7,212 nucleotides of DNA. It comes from Verrucomicrobiota bacterium (GTDB lineage Bacteria; Verrucomicrobiota; Lentisphaeria; Victivallales; Victivallaceae). The notes below the pieces were generated by a model. The model searched no databases. It was not told the DNA's origin and was given only the letters and a program-made list of their open reading frames with translations. This document shows, in pieces, positions 1 through 6,404 of this stretch. The stretch lies in assembly GCA_023459755.1 (NCBI GenBank), contig JAEWSS010000220.1, positions 1 to 7,212 on the forward strand, in the 5' to 3' direction. Made by a program: the position numbers and the translations under genes. Numbering within the stretch: position 1 is the stretch's first letter; each line of letters opens with the position of its first letter.

Positions 1-1527
1 GCGCTGGGCAATCACGTCCATCCGGGGCGCGGTTGCCCACACACTGCCGTTGCCGTCCTGCCAGACGGCGATCTTGAGCGGCAGCTCCTGTGCAAAGGCC
101 GGGTTATCCTGCATCAATTTCGTTCCGATCGCCGGAGAACCAAAAACCAGCACGGTACTCGGCTCAAGATTCATACCAACCTGACTCGCATTCTGCGCAT
201 GGTCGAATTTCGCAAAAACCGGAATGTTCCGGCTCTTCAATCCGGCTTCAAGGCGCGCAACAGTTTCCGGCACATCGAAAATGCTTTCCTGCGTATAAAA
301 TAAATTGTCGTCGATGCCGGACGCCAGTTTGCCGCCGAATGCCGACGCCACGCGGCGTGCGAGGTTGGAGAGATCGACCCCCTCCCTGTTGCACATCAGT
401 GTGACGCAGACCAACTCATCCGGAGCGGTGAATCGACTTAGAAACGCCGAATATCCAGGAACCGTCCCCTTGATGTCCATCAGTCCCTTGTGACGCTGGA
501 ACTGCCAGCCCGCCATTGCCGGAACGGTTTTGCCGTTCGCCAATTTTGTCGGCTGGTAGATCAATGCGCGGTTTTCCGGCTTGTTGATCAGAATGCCGCC
601 GGCAAGACCGATGTCCCAGGTGCTGATATCTTCGGCGGACGCCCAGATGTCGCCGAATCCTTTCAATGTGCTTGAATGCAGCGGTGCGGCGGGACTCAGC
701 CCCGCGGCGGTGGCGATGGTGCCGGCCGCCGGCTCGGTCGGGTCGATGTATTTGCCGTCTTGGGTAAACCGTGAATGTTTCGGATTTTCCGGGGTGATCG
801 CTTCATTCGCAAGTTGTGCGAAGTCTTCCCGGAACATTGTGCGTCGAAGTCCAAGATGCCGGATCTGGTTTTCAGTCACAAAGTCATGATAGGACTGACC
901 GCTGGCTGCTTCGACGATCTCCGCCAGCAGCAGAAAATTGGTGGCGCTCTGCTTCACATCGGTGCCGGGTTGGAACGCCAGCGGCACTTCGGAAACCATC
1001 GCGATCAACTCCGCCGGTCTGAAATCTTGTTGCGTACTGAATTTTTCGCTGTCACGGTAGTCCGCGATTCCTGAGGCGTGCTGAAGCAACTGGTAGACCG
1101 TGACCCTGCGCCAGGCCTCCGGCAAATCTTTCAGGTATTCGGCAATCGGCGCGTCGAGTTTCAGTCTGCCGCGCTCGAAAAGCTGCATGACCGCCACTGC
1201 GTTGTAGGCCTGCGAAATCGGTCCGGCTGGCCAAAGCGTCTTGGTGGAGGCCAACTGACCGGTTTCGGCGTCGGCGACGCCGTAGCCGACCACCCGTGGA
1301 ATGTACGGCGCCTGAACAATGGCCAGCGTCATGCCGGGAATGTTTTCTTTTTCCATGAACTCATAGATCATACGGTCGATGGATTTGCCCAGATGTTCAA
1401 CCCGGGCATTGCCACGCCCCTCAATCGGTAACGTCAGCATTGTCATTTTTTCCTGTGCTCCTGCGTTTAAAGTTGACATTCCGCCGCCTATCGCCGCCGC
1501 CGCGACCAGAAGTGGGATCATTTTCAT
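1..1527 (-). CDS. Secreted beta-lactamase-fold pseudoenzyme fused to a C-terminal DUF302 domain (3' end outside window)
   Basis: Reading the minus strand from the ATG at 1527 gives 509 uninterrupted codons running off the left edge. Residues 1-24 form a signal peptide (hydrophobic LLVAAAAIGGG, likely cleavage after NAGA), so export is expected. Residues 45-400 follow the serine beta-lactamase/DD-peptidase/esterase (class C-like) family without gaps around its motifs (VMQLFERGRLKLD, LLQHASGI, LLLAEIVEAASGQ, VPGYSAFLSRF). The catalytic residues are gone: SxxK reads PISQ (103-106), YxN reads QSA (193-195), HxG reads IKG (352-354). Residues 415-509 match DUF302 (ETVARLEAGLKSRNIPVFAK, FDHAQNA, VFGSPAIGTKLM, ELPLKIAVWQDGNG), so few residues should be missing. 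Start choice: AGGAGGG at 1539-1533, five bases before the ATG. It lies 11 bases after arsR and is the last visible gene of the operon. Family assignment is firm. Hydrolase activity is doubtful, and its real role is unknown. Confidence 0.9.
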   Translation of the reverse strand, partial: MKMIPLLVAAAAIGGGMSTLNAGAQEKMTMLTLPIEGRGNARVEHLGKSIDRMIYEFMEKENIPGMTLAIVQAPYIPRVVGYGVADAETGQLASTKTLWPAGPISQAYNAVAVMQLFERGRLKLDAPIAEYLKDLPEAWRRVTVYQLLQHASGIADYRDSEKFSTQQDFRPAELIAMVSEVPLAFQPGTDVKQSATNFLLLAEIVEAASGQSYHDFVTENQIRHLGLRRTMFREDFAQLANEAITPENPKHSRFTQDGKYIDPTEPAAGTIATAAGLSPAAPLHSSTLKGFGDIWASAEDISTWDIGLAGGILINKPENRALIYQPTKLANGKTVPAMAGWQFQRHKGLMDIKGTVPGYSAFLSRFTAPDELVCVTLMCNREGVDLSNLARRVASAFGGKLASGIDDNLFYTQESIFDVPETVARLEAGLKSRNIPVFAKFDHAQNASQVGMNLEPSTVLVFGSPAIGTKLMQDNPAFAQELPLKIAVWQDGNGSVWATAPRMDVIAQR

Positions 1528-1538
1528 ATTTACCCTCC

Positions 1539-1877
1539 TCATTCATGTTGTTCCGGTTTGGAACACGGTTTATATTCGTGCCGCTGTTCCATCATGGCCA
1601 GCAGCGGTCCCATCACGCTGGGGCGGCAGATAAAGTAACAATGCTTGGCGCCTTCGCCGCGACAGTCGATCAACCCGGCGGCACGCAGGGTCAGCAGGTG
1701 CTTTGATAGGTTGGACTGCGAAACCCCGAGTTTGATACTTGCCAGCGTCACGCAGCTCGGCCCGTTGTGCAGAAAGCGGAGAATATCAAGCCGCGCCGGA
1801 TTCGCCAGCGCTTTGAATATGGCAAGCTGCGTTTCGGCGGCGGTCAAATCCAGAATTTTATTTTCATCATTTGTCAT
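1539..1877 (-). CDS. ArsR-family (SmtB/ArsR) winged-helix repressor, cysteine-rich, 112 aa
   Basis: Dimeric DNA-binding repressor of the ArsR/SmtB family. The family core is clear: FKALANPARLDILRFL (residues 21-36), recognition region GVSQSNLSKHLLTLRAAGLI (51-70), then a beta wing. Start chosen at 1877 (MTNDENK) because AAAGGAG lies nine bases upstream; a start at 1928 would add 17 residues and overlap the preceding gene by 32 bases. Cysteines occur at 42, 72, 80, 84 and 105. Aligned with E. coli ArsR, Cys42 takes the place of Cys32, but the Cys34 and Cys37 positions are Thr44 and Ser47, so the classical arsenite site is absent. The cysteines could still sense a metal, a thiol oxidant or persulfide. 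It sits inside the operon, and two palindromes upstream of the first gene are its likely operators (autoregulation, inferred). The inducer cannot be named from sequence. Confidence 0.93.
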   Translation of the reverse strand: MTNDENKILDLTAAETQLAIFKALANPARLDILRFLHNGPSCVTLASIKLGVSQSNLSKHLLTLRAAGLIDCRGEGAKHCYFICRPSVMGPLLAMMEQRHEYKPCSKPEQHE

Positions 1878-1896
1878 AAACCACAACTCCTTTCCG

Positions 1897-3270
1897 TCAG
1901 ATATTGAATAGATCGTTGAATGCTTCACTCATGGTCGGGTGGGTGTATACGCCGTCCCGCAGCGAGCTGTACGGTATCCCGGCCTCCATTGCCAGTTTGA
2001 CCTGATTGATCAACTCGTGCGATTCCGCGCAGAACAGCATCGCGCCCAAAATCCGTCCGGTCGCGGGATCAATGACCGCTTTCAACAGCCCGGCGGTTTC
2101 GCCCAGAACCTGTGCTTTGGGAACGGCGGACGCCGGAAGTTTCGCGATCTTCACCGCCAGACCGCCGGAGCGAGCTTCCCGTTCGTTGATGCCGACGCGC
2201 GAATACGGCGGATCAAGAAAAACGCTGTAAGGAATATTTTTCCTCTGGCCGGTCGAATACTCCGCCCGCCCCTCAAAGAGCTGCCGGGCAACAATTCTGG
2301 CGTCATCCAGCGAGATATAAGTGAACTGTAACCCGTCGGCAACATCACCTACCGCCCAGATGTCCGGTACTCCGGTGCGCAGATATTCGTCCACAACGAT
2401 TCCGCCGCGCGCGGAGAGTCCGATCCCGGCCCGCTCGGGATGGAGCTCCGCCGTATTCGGACGCCGGCCGGCGGCGATCAGAACTGCGTCTCCGGAATAT
2501 TCTCTGGCTGCGCCGTCCTCTCCGGTTCCGGTCAGGAGCGCGGCGGCGTCACGGTTCTGAATGGAATCGATCCGGAACCCGGTTGCGATATCCACTCCGC
2601 GTCCGCTCAGAACCTTGGCGATTTCAGCCGCAATATCTCGATCTTCACGCGGCAGAAATTCATCTCCGTCCTGAATGACGGTAACTTTCGAACCGAACCC
2701 GGAATAGATGGACGCGAACTCCATGCCGATGTAACCGCCGCCGACGATCAACAGCCGGCGCGGCAAATCTTCCATGTCCAGCATTTCCCGACTGGTGAAT
2801 ACCCGGGGATTATCCAGAATCCCCTCAATGGGCGGAATCACCGGCGCGGACCCGGTGTCAATCACGATGCGCCGTCCGGAAATTTTCTCCGTTCCATTTT
2901 TACCGCAAATTTCCACCTCGCGGGCCGAACTGAAGCTGCCGATACCGTTGAAAATCTCCACATGCGGTTGATCGGCAAGTTTGTGGAACATCTTCCGGCG
3001 CAGCGCGGCAGTCAGAAGACGTTTTTTCTGAATCGCGTCACGATAGTATTGCGCTTTTTCCTCGAAGCGCTCCAGCCGGCTCCACCTGCCGCGCTCCGCA
3101 CTGACAACCAACGACTTGCTTGGGATGCACCCGACGTTGACGCAGGTCCCGCCGTACATGCCGGGATCGCGTTCGATGATCGCAACGGATTCGCCGCGCA
3201 CCGCCGCCTCGCCCGCCAGTGTTTTTCCGCCTTTTCCCCAGCCGATGACGATCAAATCGAACTTTTTCAT
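1897..3270 (-). CDS. rclA: RclA-like pyridine nucleotide-disulfide oxidoreductase (FAD flavoprotein)
   Basis: Cytoplasmic FAD- and NAD(P)H-dependent flavoprotein of the class I disulfide reductase family, 457 aa. The Rossmann motif is GWGKGG (10-15). The redox pair is C43 and C48 in GGTCVNVGCIPSK, at the same positions I recall for E. coli RclA. The nucleotide-binding GGGYIG starts at 177, the second FAD motif is WAVGDV (305-310), and the C-terminal active-site HPTMSE has H444 and E449. Resemblance to E. coli RclA (YkgC) extends through LPREDRDIA, GLQFTYISLDD and KNIPYSVFLDPPYSRVG, which separates it from MerA, lipoamide dehydrogenase and glutathione reductase. There is no N-terminal MerA heavy-metal domain. 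E. coli RclA protects against reactive chlorine species and reduces Cu(II). Unlike E. coli, the neighbouring regulator is ArsR-type, not the AraC-type RclR. It overlaps the preceding gene by ATGA, implying translational coupling. A region of about 10 extra residues near 60-80 differs from E. coli RclA. Confidence 0.9.
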   Translation of the reverse strand: MKKFDLIVIGWGKGGKTLAGEAAVRGESVAIIERDPGMYGGTCVNVGCIPSKSLVVSAERGRWSRLERFEEKAQYYRDAIQKKRLLTAALRRKMFHKLADQPHVEIFNGIGSFSSAREVEICGKNGTEKISGRRIVIDTGSAPVIPPIEGILDNPRVFTSREMLDMEDLPRRLLIVGGGYIGMEFASIYSGFGSKVTVIQDGDEFLPREDRDIAAEIAKVLSGRGVDIATGFRIDSIQNRDAAALLTGTGEDGAAREYSGDAVLIAAGRRPNTAELHPERAGIGLSARGGIVVDEYLRTGVPDIWAVGDVADGLQFTYISLDDARIVARQLFEGRAEYSTGQRKNIPYSVFLDPPYSRVGINEREARSGGLAVKIAKLPASAVPKAQVLGETAGLLKAVIDPATGRILGAMLFCAESHELINQVKLAMEAGIPYSSLRDGVYTHPTMSEAFNDLFNI

Positions 3271-3842
3271 TTTTCCGCGCCTTTGTGCTGAATTTGTTCA
3301 AGATGCTTCACATAGTTCGCCGCGCCGCCGCGCCGATAGCCGGTCCGGGCGATCGCGCCGCCGTCGTTTCCGGCCAGAATAACGGTCGGAAAGCCTTCGA
3401 CACCGTAGGCTCGCGCAAGCGCTTCATTCTGTTTTTTCAGTTCTTCCGGCTGCGCAATGTTTCGCGGGAAGTCAATCTGAACGAGAATTGCGTTGGCCTT
3501 CGCCCAGGTCAGGAATTCAGTTTTGCTCAAAACCTCTTCGTCAAGTCTCATGCACCACGGGCACCAGTCGGAACCGCCGAACGAAAGAAACAGAATTTTG
3601 TTTTCCCGCTTCGCCGCTTCCTGTGCGGCTTGGAAGTCCGTTGTCCAGTCCGAACTTGCAATGGTCTTCCCGTCCGGTGAATGAACCGCGGCGGCCGGGG
3701 GGCGCGGCGCAACGGCATTCGCGCACATGGCAAACGGACACTCTCCTTTGATTTTCGCAAATGCCACCACCCCAATAACTAATACGCCAATGCCGATTAC
3801 TATAATCCGCGGCGCTTTCTTTTTCCAATCCATTTTTTCCAT
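3267..3842 (-). CDS. Membrane-anchored thioredoxin-fold protein with CPWC active site
   Basis: First gene of the operon, 191 aa. Lysine-rich residues 8-9 precede one membrane segment (about 12-29, IIVIGIGVLVIGVVAFA), with the remainder probably outside the cytoplasmic membrane. The thioredoxin-like domain (about 65-185, Thioredoxin_7/DsbD-gamma-like) has SDWCPWC with cysteines 94 and 97, the VQIDFPR strand, and the cis-proline loop GFPT at 150-153. Such proteins reduce or isomerise disulfides in the periplasm. A second cysteine pair, C35 and C40 in ECPFAMC, lies just after the membrane segment and is unusual. Start at 3842 is favoured by GGAG six bases upstream; an in-frame ATG three codons later is too far from it. 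The TGA stop overlaps the ATG of the rclA-like gene. The reductant source and partner are unknown; the downstream flavoprotein is on the opposite side of the membrane, so direct electron transfer is not implied. Confidence 0.88.
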   Translation of the reverse strand: MEKMDWKKKAPRIIVIGIGVLVIGVVAFAKIKGECPFAMCANAVAPRPPAAAVHSPDGKTIASSDWTTDFQAAQEAAKRENKILFLSFGGSDWCPWCMRLDEEVLSKTEFLTWAKANAILVQIDFPRNIAQPEELKKQNEALARAYGVEGFPTVILAGNDGGAIARTGYRRGGAANYVKHLEQIQHKGAEK

Positions 3843-3867
3843 AATTAGCTCCGATCTTCAATGTTTT

Positions 3868-3897
3868 TTTATATATTCCGTATTTGGAATATTTCAA
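3868..3897 (-). promoter_or_regulatory. Probable sigma70-type promoter of the trx-rclA-arsR-DUF302 operon
   Basis: On the minus strand TTGAAA (3897-3892) is followed after 18 bases by TATAAA (3873-3868); each matches its consensus at five of six positions. Transcription would start near 3861, about 20 bases before the start codon, leaving room for GGAG of the first gene. A perfect TTGACA lies just upstream (3903-3898) but has no good -10 element at normal spacing. The operator at 3873-3892 occupies the spacer, which fits repression by steric block. Confidence 0.6.
3873..3892. promoter_or_regulatory. Operator 1: perfect palindrome, likely ArsR site
   Basis: ATATTCC, six bases (GTATTT), then GGAATAT: perfect seven-base arms. 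It fits within the promoter spacer of the operon that encodes an ArsR-family repressor, which is the natural binding protein. The core also reads ATTC-N8-GAAT, which from memory resembles the operator described for the persulfide-sensing SqrR/BigR branch of the ArsR family; that similarity needs confirming. Confidence 0.75.
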
Positions 3898-3904
3898 TGT
3901 CAAC

Positions 3905-3924
3905 ATATTCCATATTTGGAATAA
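3905..3924. promoter_or_regulatory. Operator 2: second copy of the palindrome
   Basis: ATATTCC, six bases (ATATTT), then GGAATAA: the same element as operator 1, with one mismatched arm base. Its left end is 32 bp from that of operator 1, about three helical turns, so two repressor dimers would sit on the same DNA face. It lies immediately upstream of the TTGACA/TTGAAA elements. Confidence 0.7.
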
Positions 3925-4108
3925 TGCAAGCCAAAAAAGTTAATTTGATAATATTTTACCCAAAATTGATCATTGATGTAAAATAAATGGACTGCCAACG
4001 GTCAAGTATTGGCGCGAACGAGGAGAAAATTCCGCATTGCCGGAGTGGGGGGCGATGTATGGCGGCGGTGGCGGCTCAGCCGGGTTGCGGAATATTGCAA
4101 TCGGCGGC
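3925..4108. other. Intergenic region between the divergent operon and the DUF523 gene
   Basis: No convincing gene. The left part (3925-3990) is AT-rich and could act as an upstream promoter element for the minus-strand operon. The right part (about 4010-4108) is GC-rich, with short open frames that lack ribosome sites. One isolated copy of the operator arm GGAATAT occurs at 4089-4095, 13 bases upstream of the DUF523 gene's -35 element, without a partner arm. Confidence 0.5.
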
Positions 4109-4137
4109 TTGACCGCGGCGGCGGCATGGGGTATAAT
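4109..4137 (+). promoter_or_regulatory. Sigma70 promoter of the DUF523 gene
   Basis: TTGACC (4109-4114), a 17-base spacer, then a perfect TATAAT (4132-4137). Transcription should begin near 4144, inside or beside the Shine-Dalgarno GAAAGGA at 4141-4147, so the leader would be only about ten bases long. Confidence 0.8.
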
Positions 4138-4154
4138 ATAGAAAGGAATTTATA

Positions 4155-4634
4155 ATGAAAATGGAAAAGATTTTGGTCAGTCGCTGTCTGCTGGGGTATT
4201 CCGTGCGGTATGACGGCAAATATCAGGGGATACCGGAAGAACTTGAGCCTTTGCGCAAAAAGTTTGAATTTATTCCGGTCTGCCCGGAAACGGAATTTGG
4301 CTTTCCGGTGCCGCGTCCGCCGCTGGTGCTGGTGGAGGCTTCCGGCGGCGTTCGACTGCGACGGCGTGACGACCAAACCGATTTTACGGCGGACTTTGCA
4401 CGTTGGTGTGTTGAATTCTGCGACACTCTTCCGCCGTTGTACGCGGCCGTGTTAAAAGCGAAGTCGCCCAGCTGCGGCTTGAGAACCACAAAAATATACT
4501 CCGAATCCGGAGCGCTTCTGCCGGAGCGGGCGACCGGACTTCTGGCCGCCGAACTTGTTCGGCGCGGTGTGAAGGTATTCGACGAAAACAACTTTTTTTG
4601 CTGCTTGCCGACTGATTTTGTCGGGAGAATATAA
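4155..4634 (+). CDS. DUF523 family protein, TudS-like candidate iron-sulfur desulfidase
   Basis: 159 aa, full family length. DUF523 hallmarks are present: SRCLLGYSVRYDGK near the N-terminus, VCPETEFGFPVPRPP at 42-56, and LKAKSPSCG at 100-108. The three conserved cysteines (C11, C43, C107) are those that hold the [4Fe-4S] cluster in TudS, the thiouracil desulfidase of this family, which takes sulfur from a thiolated base to give a [4Fe-5S] intermediate. Glu45, two residues after C43, and the serines of SPSCG match residues I recall as catalytic in TudS. The substrate here is not known; many family members are uncharacterised. Start at 4155 has GAAAGGA seven bases upstream; an ATG two codons later is less well placed. 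The gene is a single transcription unit, divergent from the ArsR operon and ended by the stem-loop at 4636. Extra cysteines 85 and 89 occur, and a CC pair near the C-terminus. Confidence 0.9.
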   Translation: MKMEKILVSRCLLGYSVRYDGKYQGIPEELEPLRKKFEFIPVCPETEFGFPVPRPPLVLVEASGGVRLRRRDDQTDFTADFARWCVEFCDTLPPLYAAVLKAKSPSCGLRTTKIYSESGALLPERATGLLAAELVRRGVKVFDENNFFCCLPTDFVGRI

Positions 4635-4635
4635 A

Positions 4636-4671
4636 AAACGGCGCCCGGAATAATGGTTCCGGACGCCGTTT
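4636..4671. terminator. Bidirectional rho-independent terminator between convergent genes
   Basis: AAACGGCG-C-CCGGAA pairs with TTCCGG-A-CGCCGTTT around a TAATGG loop: 14 base pairs with one internal mismatch. On the minus strand the stem is followed by a run of six T (complement of 4633-4638), a classical terminator for the portal-connector pair. On the plus strand the T run is only three, so termination of the DUF523 transcript is plausible but weaker. Confidence 0.85.
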
Positions 4672-4676
4672 GCGCA

Positions 4677-4970
4677 TCATTCAAAGGTGCAGCGATAAAC
4701 TACGGTTTTCCCGTCAAGCGCCCGACAGGTGCGCACCGCGGTGATTTCGCGGTTAACGCCGTCGGTTGTGACCGCGACCATGCCGGGACGCACCTCGAAG
4801 TCCGCGGCGATCAGCATTACCGAGCGATCGTCCAGCGAACCGTCGGCGGCGACGGCCGCGGCCGGCATAACCACGGCGGTTGCCCGGCGCTCACGCCAAC
4901 GGACGGTTCCGCCGCTTGCGGGCGCTGGAACTTTCAGTGTCAATGGTTCATTCATGGCTGACAGCGGCAT
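4677..4970 (-). CDS. Small phage-type protein, probable head-tail connector, 97 aa
   Basis: I do not recognise the family with certainty. The start at 4970 (MPLSAMNEP) is supported by GGAG nine bases upstream and makes the gene overlap the end of the portal-like gene by 23 bases, so the two are co-translated. The protein is compact, beta-rich and soluble, without a signal or membrane segment. Its C-terminal half (VMLIAADFEVRPG, then a strand-rich ITAVRTCRALDG region ending VVYRCTFE) resembles small phage neck or head-closure proteins, in which a short beta domain ends in such a strand pair. Position right after a portal gene supports this. A start at 4955 (MNEP), overlapping the upstream stop, is also possible. 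The function is inferred mostly from context. Confidence 0.6.
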   Translation of the reverse strand: MPLSAMNEPLTLKVPAPASGGTVRWRERRATAVVMPAAAVAADGSLDDRSVMLIAADFEVRPGMVAVTTDGVNREITAVRTCRALDGKTVVYRCTFE

Positions 4971-6363
4971 TGTCGGCGTCTCCTTTCTCCAGTTCGGCAA
5001 GCACGGCGTCGCGGCTCTCCGGAGCGATTTTCTGATATTTGTCAAGCAGTCCGACGGCGGCGCGAGTCACCAGGCCGCGGTAGGCGGGGAGGTCGGAAAG
5101 CTGTCCGAGCGCCAGCAGACCGTCGATCGAATTCCGCAGGTCGACCACCGCGAAGTCGCGGTTGTAGACTATCTGCGGAACCTGAAGCGACGGATCGTAC
5201 AACCGCATCATTTTCCAGCATGCGGTTTCGATTTGCTCAAGCAGTTCCACCCGGCAGGCGAGAAACTGACGGACATTCTGATAGTCCCACGCCTTGCTCT
5301 CGGCGGTCTGGGCGACGGAGTTTTCCTTCTGGATCGCCAGGCCTACAACGTCAAACATTTCGCGTTTGAGCATGGCGTTCTCCTCCCGGATCTGCGCGGT
5401 TTCCACGCCGGTGGGGGCGATGTAGCGGCTGACCCCCTTTTCGTCGTTGGACTCCCAAAGCGCGGCGGAGCGGGCGAGGACGTGGCTGAATTTTTCATGA
5501 CCTTCGGCGCGTTCGTCGCGGCGGCCGTCGGCGCGGCGGGCGAAACTTTCGGAAATCACCAGCAGACCGAACATCTGTTTGATGATGTTCATCTGCGCTT
5601 CGGATTCATTGTTTAAAATGGCGTCGGAAATGCGCACCACATCTTCGAACCAGTGATTGGCGGCCAGGCCGAACCCGTCCGGTTCCTGGGCGTGAATGAT
5701 CGGAACCGCGTCGAGATTGTGGTCGGCGGCGGCGATCAGCTTCACCTGACCGGTGCCGGACTCCAGTTCAAACAGCTGCCAGTTTTTGCGGGTCCAGAGA
5801 CGGCGGCGGCGCAGTTCGCGCGGCGGCGAGAACGGGTCGGAGCTGGCGATGGTGTTCTCTTCGACGATCGCCCACAGCAGTTGACCGTCGTCGCCGGTTG
5901 CGTAATCCGGAACCGCCAGCGGAGACAGCGCGCGAACGTAGGGGCGCAGTTTTTCCCGCTCCCGGCGCGCCAGCGTCACTTCGCCGGTGAACAGCGGCAT
6001 CTCAATCGCCAGAAACGCCGTGCCGTACACGTTGAGCAGCGTCGAAAACTGGCACATCACCTCGCTGGCGCGGAGGCCGGTGCGCGAGAAGTCCTCCTCG
6101 ATGAACCGGTCGGCGCCGCGGCGTTCCGGCGGCGAAGAGAGCGCGAACTGGGTGATCAGCCGCGCAATTTTACGCGGATAGTTGAAGTAACAGGCGCGGG
6201 CGAGACGCTCCTCAAATTCGATCTCGATTTCCGATACATGCCGGATCAGCGCCTGTCGGATATACTCCGCTCCTCCGGAATACGCGGCGCGGCAGCGTTC
6301 CCATATCGCGCGGTTGCGGCGGCACAGCGGATGTTCGCGGCGGAAAATGTAGCCATAATCCAT
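4948..6363 (-). CDS. Phage portal-like protein, 471 aa
   Basis: Portal proteins form the dodecameric ring at the capsid vertex through which DNA enters and leaves. This protein has the usual size and layout: an N-terminal segment HPLCRRNRAIWERCRAAYSGG (about 11-31, split family pattern) and YI near 34, an R-x2-RA-x-YFNY region (53-62) leading to FALSSPPER (73-81), a middle beta-rich wing (140-230), a helical stretch with NNESEAQMNIIKQM (251-264), YIAPTG (314-319), and a C-terminal helical part (ENSVAQTAESKAWDY, then CRVELLEQIETACW). It looks most like DUF4055-type portals. Start at 6363 (MDYGYIF) is chosen because AAGGAG lies seven bases upstream; the 11-residue longer form lacks such a site. 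Reading frame and composition are intact. No terminase or capsid gene adjoins it within the window. Portal assignment is by pattern recognition. Confidence 0.75.
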   Translation of the reverse strand: MDYGYIFRREHPLCRRNRAIWERCRAAYSGGAEYIRQALIRHVSEIEIEFEERLARACYFNYPRKIARLITQFALSSPPERRGADRFIEEDFSRTGLRASEVMCQFSTLLNVYGTAFLAIEMPLFTGEVTLARREREKLRPYVRALSPLAVPDYATGDDGQLLWAIVEENTIASSDPFSPPRELRRRRLWTRKNWQLFELESGTGQVKLIAAADHNLDAVPIIHAQEPDGFGLAANHWFEDVVRISDAILNNESEAQMNIIKQMFGLLVISESFARRADGRRDERAEGHEKFSHVLARSAALWESNDEKGVSRYIAPTGVETAQIREENAMLKREMFDVVGLAIQKENSVAQTAESKAWDYQNVRQFLACRVELLEQIETACWKMMRLYDPSLQVPQIVYNRDFAVVDLRNSIDGLLALGQLSDLPAYRGLVTRAAVGLLDKYQKIAPESRDAVLAELEKGDADNAAVSHE

Positions 6364-6404
6364 GATTGATCTCCTTGCGGGTTGATGGTTGTTCAATATT
6401 TCTC

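Noticed and set aside
1539..1877. Classical arsenic-resistance regulator
   Set aside because: Two of three arsenite-binding cysteines are replaced, and no arsB, arsC or acr3 gene is present.
1897..3270. Mercuric reductase (merA)
   Set aside because: No N-terminal metal-binding domain, no C-terminal vicinal cysteines, and the sequence follows RclA more closely.
2440..3291. 283-codon open frame on the plus strand
   Set aside because: It is antisense to the RclA-like gene, whose protein matches a known family along its length; the plus frame has no recognisable motif or ribosome site.
3977..4141. Open frames in the intergenic GC-rich stretch, one ending in a Gly-rich then hydrophobic sequence
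   Set aside because: No ribosome site, low-complexity composition, and the frame runs through the DUF523 promoter.
4729..5616. 295-codon open frame on the plus strand
   Set aside because: It is a GC-rich shadow opposite the portal and connector genes, without family resemblance or a Shine-Dalgarno site.
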